Positions 1 to 11,841 of a DNA stretch of 64,000 bases are shown in pieces (the stretch's first letter is position 1; the number at the start of each line of letters is the position of its first letter). The notes under the pieces are model-generated. The model made no database searches and was not told the origin of the DNA. It worked only from the letters and a program-made list of their open reading frames with translations. This stretch comes from Paulownia fortunei (Eukaryota > Streptophyta > Magnoliopsida > Lamiales > Paulowniaceae). A program made the position numbers and the translations under genes. The stretch lies in NCBI GenBank assembly GCA_019321725.1, contig CM033115.1:5404673-5468672 (forward strand). Direction: 5' to 3'.

Positions 1-2596
1 CAAAGAGTTTTTATTCAAAATTATTTCATTTTATAGGGCCCTTGGCCCACCTATTATGCACCAAAAAAAGCTCTATAGAATATTAATATTCAAATGGCCA
101 ATAACATATTAATATAGTCGAGTGGACCATCCTCCCATGGACCCCAGATGTACATACCCTGTCTCCCCCTGTAATCACCTGAGAAGTCTCCCACCCATGG
201 CATCAATCATAACAAAGGCACAGTCAAGTAGACTATCCTCTCATGATAGCCAAAGGTCCACCCCTTGCCTTCATTTGTGATTTACCGGGAAGTATCCCAC
301 TTGAAGTATCTAAAATATCATATAAGAATGCCTTGCATGCTTAGATATACTAGTAGTGGCCAATAAACATCTTTATATATGCAAATTCTCAAATCATATT
401 GTGCATGCAAGAACTTTAACTATACTCGTATCCCATGCATGCACATAAAAATGCTCATGAATGGTGAATTCAATATGAAGTTCAAGTTATCTTGCTTTTT
501 ACATGTTTCAAGAATCATAAACCTCTTAAGGTATATAATATACTTGTCACTCAATCAATTTAAATATCATCAACACATTAGAAATAAATACTTTAAGACG
601 TACTATGTTCAAGCATTGTAGTTGCAAATGGATCTTTACTTACCTTTTACTTGGTTGATGGCTTTATCTAGATTTGTTTAGTATTCCTCTCCAACTTTAG
701 ATAAAAAAGTGCCTGTAATATTACCCAACATCAAGCACCATTCCTAATTTGGCAAGTTGAAAGCACAAAATCTCGTAATATCTCATACACTAAAGTGTTT
801 TGGACCTTAAACACCAAACTATCTAGGTAACAATAAAACTTTTACAAACTAGAACACAATATAGTTCTTCAAATATCTTAATTTCTCATCTTAGATACAT
901 GTAAACATCATGTAATTCAAGTATTATAACTCTAATAGCATGTACCTAATTGTTAGAGCTCAGTAAAAATATGTTTAGGTTGAAATATGCTAAGTTATAA
1001 AAAATGAGACAAATTCATATTTTCATATTTTCTTGTTATCCAATTTAATTACATGATACGTTTGACATCCTTAAGCATATCCAATCACTCCTAAATTTTT
1101 ATCACACTTATATAACATGTAGTAAATTGTAACCATATTATATAATTTCCAAAACTCATTGATTAACCTCAGCAAAACCAACACCCTTATCACAATACAG
1201 AAACTGCAAGTTCTATATGACAGCTTTGAGTGTCTCTTCAAATATCAAACTATATTTCAATTTCTAACCTCTCCAAACTTATATACATCACCTAACCGCA
1301 TATATAAACACATATATGGTGAAATATATAGGTTTGAATCAAGTTATTATACATATATAAAGCTTTAAAGACAAAAATAAGCAAGTATGCAGTTTCTGTA
1401 CCTAGTTATTTCTATTATAATTTTGCATCTAAAAATTCTTCTTTTGTATAAGACCATAAATAACATCCTAACATGATTATAAAAAATAATAGAGGCTTTA
1501 GAAATCATAAACACTCAAACAATTCAAGAATTGAAATAAAAAACATGAGTTAAGCTCACATATGCACAATTTTAAGCTTCTACTTGCTCCTCCTTACTTC
1601 CCTTTGCTTCCTTCACTTTTTTCTTTAGTTGGAATCACTTGAGAGAAACTTCTAAAATTAAATATGGAGGTTTGGAAGGTGAAATAGCTCAAAAAATAGT
1701 TTTTAGTATTGGTTCAATGCTTAGAAATGAAGAAAGCATGAGGTGTTAACTTGAGGTGGCAAAACCTAATATGTCAAGTGGTGATACAAATCTGATACTA
1801 TACACACCTTATACAACTCTAATCTAGTATTTCTCAATATTTATTTTTTAATTTACAATCTATTTTAATTTTTATACGATCGTATAATAAATTATATCCT
1901 AATTTCTTAATTATTCATTCGATTTCCAAATCTATTGACATTCGATTCTTAAATGATTGTTTAGTTTGCATTTTAAAATCATATACACATATGGACCTTA
2001 TAATATGATATTTGAATCACATTATATCATGTTCAATATCCCAAGTATGTTAATTTATGGATGTATAATTTTAAAACACCTTGGTCTAATTGAATTTAAT
2101 CTTATAAGTTTACTAGTAACACCTTTAACACTTTCAAAATTATAACATATAACCTATGAATATCCAATATATTAACTAATCTATTCTTTTTCTTATCTAA
2201 ATATAGTATTACTTAATTAGATTATAAGATCTCAACCACTAACATCATGTGATAGTATTAAAGGTCTAACAATTAAGAATGTTATATAAGATACCATGTA
2301 AATATTAATGCAATTTAGCATATAAGTAATATGTAATGCATGAATCATATTGGCCAACTGAGTAGTGTGAGTCTTTGGATTACATCTTAGCTGGACAACC
2401 CCAAGTATTGAAAAGCCTAATACAATGCTTCTTCCATATCAATAATTCATAAAGAATTTTAGTTGCCGCTTTGATTGGAACCTTATCAATAATGTAAGTT
2501 GCAGTCTTTAGTCTTCTCTCAGGATTTTCGGTAAAAAAAATACTTAATCATACTTCCTATCATGTCCTTAAGCATTTTATTTCCTGTATTTTGTAT
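1..2596. other. AT-rich DNA without recognisable gene
   Basis: No reading frame here resembles a known protein; the few ORFs of 60-80 codons have low-complexity AT-driven composition. The GGGCCCTTG block near 38-50 and the CTTACC-type segments recall the solo gypsy LTR at 20974-35311, which has AGGGCCCTTG near 21449. The stretch could therefore be the remains of a chromovirus-type LTR, but no LTR ends are visible. That reading is weak. Confidence 0.3.
117..300. repeat. Imperfect two-copy tandem repeat
   Basis: Two similar units of about 75 bp lie roughly 107 bp apart. Unit 1 starts GTCGAGTGGACCATCCTCCC and unit 2 starts GTCAAGTAGACTATCCTCTC. Each ends in GAAGTNTCCCAC-type sequence. Similarity is moderate and was seen by eye. 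Such repeats are common in U3 regions of plant LTRs, but the host element here is unproven. Confidence 0.5.
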
Positions 2597-3879
2597 TGAT
2601 GAATGGATTTTATACCCATTAATTGAGAACCATTTGTTTAATTTTTTGATTAGTTTTTGAGATTTTTGTATGTTTTATTATCATTTTTAGTGTTTATTTC
2701 GTATAATTGAAGATGAAGAAAGAATGACACTTGGATGTACTAAAATCTACATTCATCTTACATTTTTCAAAAAAAAAATCAAATAAAAAATTAAAAAAAA
2801 AAGTCCGGGAACAGTAGCTACAGCACCTAGGTGCTGCAACTGTTGGAAAATCATAGCATTCCAGTAAGGGCAGCGCTTAGGTGCTGCTTGGCGGACAAGT
2901 GAGGGTATTTTTGCACTCTTTAGGGCATTTCTCATAAATGTTAAGTATTCCAAAAGCTTCCAAATCAAATTTTGGAGAGGAAAGAAGAGGAAAAGAGAGG
3001 ATAATAGTGAAAAGAAGCCCAGAAAGAAAAAGGATAGGAGAAGAAGAGAAGAGTTCTTCCATGATTTGTGAAGAAGATATCAAACAAGTGAAGAAATTCA
3101 TCCTCTTTCTAGTTTTGTTTCATTGCCCTCTTTCTTTCTTTCCTTATGTGTATGAATGTTGTTAATTTATATTTCAATTTCATCATGAATTAATTTATTT
3201 TTCTAGGGTTGTGATGTAATCGAATTATGATATTTTGAATATTTGTATCAATTCAATTCTCAATTTTTTTTCAAGCTAAGTTTTCTACATTGTTCTCAGT
3301 GATTTTAATTACTTGGTCACTAATTGAATAATTTGCTAATTATATTGAGCAGGGAGGTGATATATGTATCTAGTTCTATGTGTAGAAAATCATAAATTGC
3401 ATGTGAGATAGGAATATACTTATATAGTTTGTGTAGTCATATTTGAGACTCCATAAAATCTAATGAATTATTAATTGCTGTAAATCATATAGAAATATAG
3501 TGGGTTAACAATTGATGATATTTTCATTAGACCTTGGGAGAGGCTAGTTGATAATTTAGGGATTCTCGATCATCACTTGGTAAATAAATTGAGGTTGATA
3601 AGATAAATTATTCAATTCAAAATAATTACGGTGAAATCATAACTCTAGGCTTTTAAATTATTGAATTTCATCATTGGTTGATTTTGATTATTTGTTTAGT
3701 CTGGTTAGATTTTGTAAGTAATCATAAACATCAACATTTACTTTCGTTTATTCAAATAAAATTAGAGTTAATATAATTTCGGTAATTAATAATTCAACAG
3801 TTCTCGTGGGAATGATAACTTATTCTTCACTTTATTACTTATATACGATAACGTGCACTTGAATTCATGAATTTTCGCA
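2597..3879 (+). repeat. 5' LTR of a Ty3/gypsy element
   Basis: Starts TGATGAATGGATTTTATACC and ends TTTTCGCA, so it has TG...CA ends. A tRNA-Asp-like primer site follows 9 bp later, which makes this a 5' LTR on the + strand. The same LTR family occurs inverted at 43801-45033: the start there, read on the minus strand, is TGATAAGTGGATTTTATACT, and long internal stretches match (for example around 3720-3800 against 43850-43930). Length is 1283 bp. The internal block carrying the cloverleaf-free AT-rich R/U5 is similar in layout to the LTR-like block at 54604-55656. Confidence 0.8.
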
Positions 3880-3888
3880 ATAAGTTTT

Positions 3889-3906
3889 TGGCACCGTTGC
3901 TGGGGA
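3889..3906 (+). other. Primer binding site, tRNA-Asp type
   Basis: The sequence TGGCACCGTTGCTGGGGA differs by two transitions from TGGCGCCGTTGCCGGGGA, the complement of the plant tRNA-Asp 3' end used by Athila/Tat elements. It sits just inside the LTR end, as expected. The two transitions fit decay of methylated cytosines. Confidence 0.8.
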
Positions 3907-4089
3907 CTATTTTGTTTTGATAATATTAATACCAAGTGACTTTGATTTTAATTTAAATTTTTCTTGTATATATTATTTTTTCTTATTTTTATTTTTCTTT
4001 TATCGTTTAAGTCTGCCCTTGTTTATCATCGCATGTGTTTTCTTGTGTGTGTGATATGAGCATAAAGTGGTAGATGAGATGACATATAA

Positions 4090-5255
4090 TTCATACTATT
4101 AGCCAAGTGAATATGACATGACAAATCAAGTTTCAACTTAGGCCTTTGGCAGTAATTGAGAATATGCCATTACTGTGTCAACTGCTCATATTAAAATCAT
4201 TTCTAAACATATGGAGAAATTTATTGCAGCAAATACTATTCATTCAACATTCAAGGCATGTGAGTCATATGGCGGTTTTTCTACGAGAACAAAATACCTA
4301 GAGAACAATCAATTTGCACCACCATACGTCGAGTATACTGAATATAGGTAGAATTACAACCAGCTGTAAAATTATCCTTTTTCTAACACTTATCAAGAAT
4401 GGCCAAATTATTCTAATGCTTCATGGAGAAATGATGAGAATATGATATCGCATGCACCTAGTTACCCACCTTTAGAGAAGAAGCGAAGCCTTGAAGAAGC
4501 ATTAGCTCAATTCAAACGTACTACCAATTAAATCTTGTTGTGAACTAAACCTAGTAATTCATCACCGGAGATGATTTTTTTGGATAAAGCAATGACTCGA
4601 TTAGTAAACACTCAGAGCTAATTCATGTTGAAAGCTACAATTGATGTCAAAAATCCATCATTACAACTTCAAAACTCGAAAATCCAAAATTGTGAGATGG
4701 ATAACATGTTTGAAACAAGATATCAAGACAATTTACCTTACACAACTGAGGCAAATAGAGAGGGCAAAGAACATTGTGATGTTAATTTTCTAAGTGATGA
4801 AGAGATTGAAACTATCTTGTGGATTGAAAAATTGATAAAGGATAAACAAGATGTATCAACACAAATACCTCTAGCGGAGAAATGAGAAGAACATGGTGAT
4901 GTTATTTTGCTAAGCAATGAAGAGATTGAAACCATCTTGTGGATTGAAAATCTAATCAAGGGTGAACAAGAGGTATCAACATAAATACCTCCAGTGGAGA
5001 ATAGAGAAGACTAAGAAAATGTCCAACCAAGCCCTTCTCAAAAGCAATCATGGGGAGTTTCTTATTCTCATCTTCTACAAAATAACAGGCCTATGTCAAA
5101 TATTGTGGAAGCTGATACAGGGATCTCATTGCACAAGTATAAAGTGAAGGATTACAAATTGGTAGATTACTCATTAAAGCATTATACGGTGGAAAATATC
5201 TCTCTCACACAAGGACAACTATTATTGGTCATCAGGTATGCAACTCAACTATGTA
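4090..5255 (+). pseudogene. gag: Decayed gag of an Athila-like gypsy element
   Basis: Part of the gag polyprotein, the nucleocapsid precursor of Ty3/gypsy elements. Around 4257-4290 a CESYGG segment stands where these gags have the start of their zinc knuckle, with the second cysteine changed to tyrosine. Around 4385-4450 a Y-Q-E-W...WRNDEN segment matches the Athila gag linker (compare WRDDN in the better-preserved copy near 31450). It is followed at about 4470-4510 by PLEKKRSLEEALAQF, a hallmark of this gag. Several in-frame stops interrupt it. The open stretch 4625-4885 is the longest surviving piece. No pol follows: the element is cut off near 5255-5270, where the copia LTR begins. Confidence 0.65.
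4768..5007 (+). repeat. In-frame 120-bp tandem duplication in gag
   Basis: Two units with a 120-bp period, exactly 40 codons, start at about 4768 and 4888. Each encodes an acidic segment with the shared core EEIETILWIE. The first unit is open, while the second is preceded by a TGA and ends with a TAA. The period being a multiple of three suggests the duplication arose while the frame was still used. Confidence 0.75.
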
Positions 5256-5270
5256 AAAGAGGCACTTGAT

Positions 5271-5925
5271 CCACTAATTTAATGAAAAGTTCCCAAACCT
5301 GAAAAGGTATCTCCAATTTAATGAAAAACTTTTAAAATTGAAAATGTGCCTAATAAATATGATCGGTTACAAGGGTACGTATAAAGAGTTGTGATTTTCC
5401 ACTAACGTTGAAGGGACACGATGAATAGACACATCTGTTCATTAGGCAACAATATCTAAAGGAACATCATAAGGGTTGTGAACTTTTATGAATGGATGCA
5501 ATGTGAACCATTAGATCTCAACAATATCTAAAGGAATGCGATCCAATGGTCCTAATTGATTTTAATTAAAGGACATGACCAATCACGATGTGACATCTAA
5601 AAATCTATAAATAGACCCCCTAATTTAATTTTCTCTATACCAAGTCAATTCGTATTCAATTGATTTCTCTCTTCTTTCTCTTACTAAAATAAATTTTATT
5701 ATTTTAGTATCCTATTACTCTTTTGAAAAGTATACAATCGAGCTTTTGGATTGTTAATAAAATTAGTATAGTGATGTAGTAATTTTATAAAGAAGTGTTG
5801 TATATTAGGAGACAAACATCCAAGTTTCTATAGCACTCTGTAGGGGATGAAATTCGTGTTAAGAAGATTAGTTTCATACTGAATTTTGGATATGAATCCA
5901 ATCTTCTTTCGACATACATCCAGAA
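5271..5925 (+). repeat. 5' LTR of copia element, truncated at its start
   Basis: Aligns with the 3' LTR at 10401-11077 from CACTAATTTAATGAAAAG onward. The first 30 bp of the 3' LTR (TGTTGGAATAAATTTGG...) have no counterpart here. A TATAAATA box lies at 5606-5613, followed by the expected transcribed leader. It ends CCAGAA, where the 3' LTR ends CCAACA. A weak initiator-Met-type primer site (TATCAAGATT) follows at about 5927. Confidence 0.8.
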
Positions 5926-5941
5926 ATATCAAGATTTATTT

Positions 5942-6790
5942 ATGATGGCTACTATTGAAGTGCCAACTGAAGTAAGAAATAGAGTAGCTGCTAGCTCTAA
6001 TCCGATGATCATAGCTTTAGCTTCCCAGCATGAGAAACCAAAGAAATTTACCAAAATTGATTTTAAAGAGATGGCAGCAAAAGATATTGTTCTATCTCAC
6101 CGCCATGAACCTGGCGAGGTTCTTGACGGATGATGCTCTTACCATGCCAGAGAAAGAATGAGATCACTAGAAATAAGTTGCCTTTGATGCATGTAGTCAC
6201 AACAATTTCCTATATAGGAACTATGTTTTCAATAGGCTGAACAACAAATTGTTTAATATGTACTGCTCAGTTAATATGGTAAAAGAGCTGTGGAATTCTC
6301 TTGACAGACACAAATAAATTTATTATTGGAAAATTCATTGACTTCAAGATGGTTAATACTAAAACTGTTATCAACTAGGTACAAGAAAAGCATATCATCC
6401 TATATGATATACTAGCTAAAGGGATGATGCTGAGTGAATCTTTCCAAGTTGCTGCTCTAATTGAGAAGTTGCTCTATTATGAAAAGATTTCAAGAATTAT
6501 CTCAAACACAAATGCAAAGAGATGATAATGGAGGATTTGATTGTTCGTCTTTGAATTAAGGAAGATAATAGGGTTGTAGAAAAAAAGATTTATGCTATCT
6601 AAATGGAAGCCAAATTCAACATGGTATAGGACTCTAAAGTCAAGAAGTGCAAGAAAAATAAGCATCTTGGCTTATCTAAGGATAGGGATGCAAAGTGGTT
6701 CAAGGTCAATTTCTACAACTGTAACAAATCAAACCACAAGACGAAAGATTGCCGACTACTAAAAAGGGCAATCAGAACCAGACTAACATA
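5942..6790 (+). pseudogene. gag: copia gag remnant
   Basis: Encodes the capsid/nucleocapsid part of a copia polyprotein. The start at 5942 follows the LTR and primer site directly. Recognisable pieces are EKPKKFTKIDFK near 6035-6065 (copia gag N-terminus), KDFKNYLKHKCKEM near 6480-6520 with DLIVRL soon after, and a zinc knuckle at about 6711-6757. The knuckle reads FYNCNKSNHKTKDC, so the first cysteine of CX2CX4HX4C has become phenylalanine. Several stops and frame changes separate the pieces. Confidence 0.75.
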
Positions 6791-6875
6791 ACCAGAGACA
6801 AGACAATGCTGGTAGACACGTCGGACCTTATGTTCTCGATTATTGTGTTTAAAGCCAACTTGGTGGATAACTAGA

Positions 6876-7110
6876 GAGAATAGTACATTGACACAGGAGC
6901 TACACACAATATTTGGTCGGATAAGGAGATGTTCTCCACATATATTATGATCAATGGAAGGAAGGTGTTTATGGAAAAGTCATCAACTTCCAACATAGTT
7001 AGATTGGGCAAAGTCATATTGAAGACGACATTAAGCAAAGAGCTGACACTCGTTGATGTACTTTATGTTCTAAATATTAGAAAAAAAAATTGTATTTAGT
7101 TCACTACTTG
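6876..7110 (+). pseudogene. copia aspartic protease remnant
   Basis: Contains YIDTGATHNIW at about 6880-6915, which carries the retropepsin D-T/S-G-A signature, followed by a typical protease body (KVFMEKS, GKVILKTTLSKELTLVDVLYV). The catalytic aspartate is present. The domain is preceded by a stop (TAG near 6872) and disturbed after 7080, so it cannot be made as part of a full polyprotein. Confidence 0.7.
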
Positions 7111-7154
7111 TCAAGAGTAGATTTAGGCTAGTATCTGAATTTGACAAATTTGTA

Positions 7155-8060
7155 ATGATAAAAAATGGTCAATTTGTAGAAAAGGGATACATAGCCAAGG
7201 GGTTATTCAAAATGAATGTAACGTTTGAAATTCATTCTAAAAGTAATAAAAGTTTACCTTTTGTTTACTTGTTTGAGTCTTCATTTTTATGGAACAGTAG
7301 ACTAGGTCATGTTAACCGAGCTTCTCTTAGAAAGCTGGCAGGTTTAGGCCTTATACTTAAACTTGATATGGATGATAAACACAAATGTGAAATTTATGTT
7401 GTAGCTAAGTTTGCTAAAGAATCTTTTAGTTTAGCTGAAAGGAGTAGCAAACCTTCAAGTTTAATACATAGTGATATATATGATCTAAAGTTTATTCAAA
7501 ACCGAAGTGGTAAAAAATATTTTATTACCTTTATTGATGATCACACTATATATTACTATGTATGTTTACTAAATAGTAAAGATAGGGCTTTGGACACTTT
7601 CGTCACTTATAAAAATAAAGTTGACAATCAACTTGGTCAAATGATTGAGGTATTGAGATCCAATAGAGATGGAGAATATGATTCATTATCTTTTGGTGAG
7701 TTATGTGTTAAGTTTGGAATTATTCACCAAACTACAACTTTATAGACACCTCAGCAAAATAGAATTGTTACAAGAAAGAATAGAACTCTTAAGGGCATGG
7801 TTAATGCTATGCTTATCAGTACTGGATTACCTCAGAACTTGTGGGAAGAAACTATTCTTATAGCTAACTTTATTTTATATAGAGTTACTCACAAGAAAAT
7901 TGTATTAATACCTCATAAAATGTGGAAAGGTAGAATGCCTTCCTATAAATACTTGAAAGTGTGGGGGTGTTTAGCTAAAGTAGTTATACCACCTCATAAA
8001 AAGGTCAAGTTAGATCCTAAAATTGTTGATTGTACCTTTATTGGATATGCAATGAAGTAG
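7155..8060 (+). pseudogene. copia integrase remnant
   Basis: The 7155-7745 open frame holds the GAG-pre-integrase zinc region (W-N-S-RLGHVN with later C-E-I-Y, the second cysteine pair lost). It also holds the DDE core: HSDIYD with the first Asp and RSNRDGEY with the second. A stop lies right after IIHQTTTL. The following TPQQN...KNRTL block is still readable, but the codon for the catalytic Glu is ACA (Thr). The C-terminal part continues at 7797-8060 (PQNLWEE, YRVTHKKI, LKVWGCLAKV, IDCTFIGYA-type end). The enzyme would be inactive. Confidence 0.8.
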
Positions 8061-8283
8061 TGTATACAAATTTTTGGTACAAAAATCTAATATAAGTGAC
8101 ATTCATGTGAACACAATCATTGAGTTCAGAGATGTTGAATTCTTTGAAAACGCGTTTCCCTCTAAAGGAGATATTCAAAAGAATACTCAAAATAGAACGA
8201 TGAAGCTACGTATGACATAAAATTTAAACCTAGAAGGAGTAAGATAGTTAAAGTAGCTACGTATGACATAAATGATTGAAAGT

Positions 8284-9290
8284 GAACCTCAAAACTTTAA
8301 CAAGGCCATGGCTAGTCCAGAAACTCCATTCTGGAAGGAAGCCATAGATAATGAAATAGAATCCATTCTAGATAACACTACTTGGCAATTGGTTGATCTT
8401 CTTTTGGGAACTAAACTTATTGGATGCAAATAGACTTTTAATAAAAAGTTAAAGGTAGATGATGCAATTGATAAAACAAAGCTAGACTTGTTGCCATAGG
8501 ATATCGTTAAAAGGAATGTGTTGACTATTTTGACATTTATTTATCGGTAATAAGGATTATGTTAATCCAGATATATATAGCCATAGCAGTCTTGTATGAT
8601 TTACACATACATCAGATAGATGTAAAAACTACATTTTTAAATAGTAATTTAGATGAGGAAATTTACATGGAGCAACATGATGACTTCAAAATAAAAGAAC
8701 ATGAACACAACGTGTATAGACTTGTCAAATCTTTTTATGGTTTGAAATAAACCCCTAAACAATGGCATGAAAAAGTTTGATAATGTTAATATAAGAAATG
8801 AGTTCACCATAAAATGAGTGAGATAAATGTGTCTACTTCAAGAAATTTGGAGAAACACGTATACTTGTATATCTTTATGTAGATGACATTTTCATATTAA
8901 GAACTAATATGGAAGTCATCCACAAAGATAGAGAAAATACTCATCAATAACTTTGATATGAAAAATATGGGTGAAGTTGACATGATCTTAGGAAAGAAGA
9001 TCTCTAGAACACCTATTGGGATATATTTATCTCAATCACATTATGTTGATAAAGTGGTTGAGAAATTTAAGTCCTATGATATTAGAGAGACAAACAATCC
9101 ATTTTTACCTTATATTATTCTTCATAAGAATACCAAAAATGAAAAACAACAGTTAGAATATTTTCAAATCATTGAAAGCCTTATGTACTTAATGAATTGT
9201 ACAAGGTCGGATATAACTTACCCTGTAAGTAAGTTAAGTAGATTTACAAATAACCTAAGTAATGACCACTAGAGTGCATTAATTAGCGTA
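8284..9290 (+). pseudogene. copia reverse transcriptase remnant
   Basis: Opens with ASPETPFWKEAIDNEIESI at about 8312-8370, the standard copia RT entry, then NTTWQLVDLL and a KL-I-G-C-K segment. At 8575-8750 comes HQIDVKTTFLNSNLDEEIYM and LVKSFYGLK. The polymerase active site YVDDI is at about 8877-8892. The connection region runs to about 9270 (GIYLSQSHYVDKVVEKF, C-T-R-S-D-I-T-Y). At least five stops or frame changes fall inside, so no RT can be made. Confidence 0.85.
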
Positions 9291-9349
9291 TTTTGATACT
9301 TGAAAAGAACCAAGGAGTATGCATTACACTATGAAAAATATCCTCCAGT

Positions 9350-9888
9350 TAATAAATGATATAGTGATGCGAATTGGATTTCAGACACTAATGAAGCCAA
9401 GCCAACTAGTGGCTATGTATTTACTCTTGGTAATGGTGCTATATCATGGAAATCTTTCAAATAATCATGTATAGCTTGTTCTACTATAGAACCTGAGTTT
9501 ATAGCTTTAGATAAAGGTGGAGAAGAAGCGGAATGGTTAAAGTATTTCGTAGAAGATGTTCTAATATGGCCAGCAATATGCATTTATTGTGATAGCCAAA
9601 CAACTATAGCTAGGGCATAAAATATTGTATATAACAGTAAGTCAAGACATATCTATCGAATGCATAATACTGTTAGGCAATTACTCTCTAACTATTTTGA
9701 TTGATTTTATAAAATCAAAGAATAACCTAGCAGATTCATTTACTAAGGATTTATCAAAAGAGTGTATAGACTACATATCAAGGGAAATGTATATGAAGCC
9801 TAAAGAATCAATGAGTCATCATAATGGAAACCTAATCCAACGACTGGAGATCCTACGGACTAAGTTCAATAGAAAAACCAAGTTATGA
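9350..9888 (+). pseudogene. copia RNase H and C-terminal tail
   Basis: Starts with [20 protein letters not shown] (first catalytic Asp in SDANW). It continues with ISWKSFK, a stop, then CIACSTIEPEFIAL (Glu in the usual position), EAEWLKYF and IYCDSQTTIA. The tail at 9625-9888 holds SKSRHI-like and NNLADSFTKDLS, the conserved N-x-A-D-x-(F/L)-T-K end of copia pol. The stop at 9886-9888 looks like the natural end of the polyprotein. Confidence 0.8.
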
Positions 9889-10357
9889 ATAACTCGATTG
9901 GAAGCACTTAGGAATTTAATTCCTTCAATTTCTAGGATGCTAATAAGTGCTACCAACAAAATGGTTAAGGATAAGTATTGCTTTTAATGATGCCTATATC
10001 TTGTAATAGTACAAGTGGAGTATAGTAGAATACTCTTTATATCACATCACCTATATGAGTGTGAATATAGCCGATTCTACGAGGATTTTGATAGTTAAAT
10101 TCTCTAAAATACTTGCAGAACCCAAGAGAGTTCATGATCAAAATAATGAATACAATAGAGAACAAAACTCGATATGAGAGTTAGTGCGTGATTGACTGAG
10201 CTTGCAATAACGACTGAGAGTTCAAAACTTATAGTTTACTGATTAACTAGGTGAGTCTGATAGGCTTTTATTAGGGAAGATTCAAAGTAAAAACTACCTA
10301 TCTCGATTCACTATCTTTTAGACAGTATGTTTGTTTGTCTTCTTAGTTTTTTGTCGA

Positions 10358-10370
10358 CTATGTGGGGGAT
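10358..10370 (+). other. Polypurine tract of copia element
   Basis: The run ATGTGGGGGAT lies directly before the TGTTGG start of the 3' LTR, the position of the plus-strand primer in LTR retrotransposons. Confidence 0.8.
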
Positions 10371-11077
10371 TGTTGGAATAAATTTGGTAAATTGAAAATT
10401 TCTCTAATTTAATGAAAAGCTTCCAAACTTAAAAAAGTGTCTCTAATTTAATAAAACACTTTTAAACTTAAAAAGATACCTAATGAATATGACCAGTTAC
10501 AAGAGTGCGTATGAAGAGTTGTGACTGTCCACTAATGTTGAAGGGGCATGATGAATAGACACATCTATTCATATGTAAGAGGTGCATAATAAGAATTGTG
10601 AACCTTCATAAAGGGATGAAGGTGAACCATTAAATCGCAACCATATGTTAATGGATGTGATCCAATAGTCCATATTGCTTTTAATTACGAGACATGTCCA
10701 ATCACAATGAGACATTTAAAAATCTAGAAATAGACCCCCTCCCCCCCCACCCCCTTATTCCAGTATCTCTATACTAAATCAATTCGTATTTAATTAATTT
10801 TTTTCTTCTTCCTCCTACTACAATAAATTATGTTATTTTAATATTCTTATTACTCTTTTGAGAAGTATACAATCAAACTTTTAGTTCCCTTGATAAAATT
10901 ATTGTAATGTTGTACTAATTTTATAAAAAAATATTATATTTTGGGAGATAAGTGTCCAAATTGTTATAACACAATATAGAGGACGAAATATATTTTAAGA
11001 AGATTAATTTCATACTTAACTCACTTTAGCTGAAATTCCGAATATAAATCCAATCTCCTTTCGATATATAACCAACA
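10371..11077 (+). repeat. 3' LTR of copia element
   Basis: The 707-bp repeat is bounded by the perfect inverted ends TGTTGG and CCAACA. It matches the 5' LTR along its length. Two differences stand out: the TATA box TATAAATA of the 5' LTR reads TAGAAATA here (near 10724), and a C-rich run of about 22 bp (10735-10757) has expanded where the 5' LTR has only five Cs. Confidence 0.9.
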
Positions 11078-11639
11078 TATTGTACTGATTAGAATCTATT
11101 TTTCATCTCAAATTTATTCTAGTTTAATGGGTTAACGGAAATGTTATTATTTTGGCATTTTTCTTACTACTTAAATGGAGTCCAGTAAATAATATTCTCC
11201 TTGACTTAGTGACTTAAATTGTAATTTATGTGCTTCTATCTAAAACACTTTAGTTTTTGCTTGAGGGCTTCACTATCATATATTTAACCAAGGTTCAAAT
11301 CCATTTTCGAAAATATGATGTGTAGTGGTGTTCGAGAAGAGGTAGTAGGTGGTGGCACTGCTCTACTGCCACCCAGCTGCGCTGTTTTTCTTAGACTGTA
11401 TTGTCATTTAGAATACCACGGTAGGAAAAATAAATGAAGCAGGTCCAAAAACCATTACTGCTATTTTAAATTATAATATGAAATTTTGAGAGATAGAAAG
11501 ATAGTAATTACATGTTTCGACCTTTAGATAAATACTTAAAGAGCTAAAACATATTCATTTTTCTAATTACAATAATCACTTACATATGTGGGTGAGAGAC
11601 TACAACATGTGCAGCATAACTAGGGGAGGAAATCACTTC
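11078..11639. other. Intergenic, nothing recognised
   Basis: AT-rich sequence between the copia 3' LTR and the start of duplicated segment A. No ORF, RNA gene or repeat of note was seen. Confidence 0.5.
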
Positions 11640-11841
11640 AAATTATACCACAATCTACTAAAATCATGGTTTCCAATCCCCTTTTTTCTTCCATAACTTT
11701 TATCATATCAAATTTGATTTCCCAACATATAATATATTATTTTCAATAGTTTATGCATAATCATCGTCTTCATTTTATGCAACTATTGGAGCACACATAT
11801 ATTGTTTGTGTACTGTAGTTTTTATTTTGCCACATAATTTG

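Larger units (their letters stand above)
5271..11077 (+). mobile_element. Ty1/copia retrotransposon, degenerate
   Basis: A copia element in the order LTR, degenerate primer site, gag, protease, integrase, RT, RNase H, polypurine tract, LTR. Integrase lying before RT defines Ty1/copia. The 5' LTR lacks its first ~30 bp. The 3' LTR is complete, with TGTTGG...CCAACA ends. The LTRs differ at many positions and the coding region has more than ten stops or frameshifts, so the insertion is old. No target duplication can be tested because the 5' end is missing. Lineage within copia was not assigned. Confidence 0.9.

Noticed and set aside
379..2145. Several plus-strand ORFs of 60-80 codons in the first 2.2 kb
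   Set aside because: AT-driven low-complexity frames without recognisable similarity, splice sites or start context.
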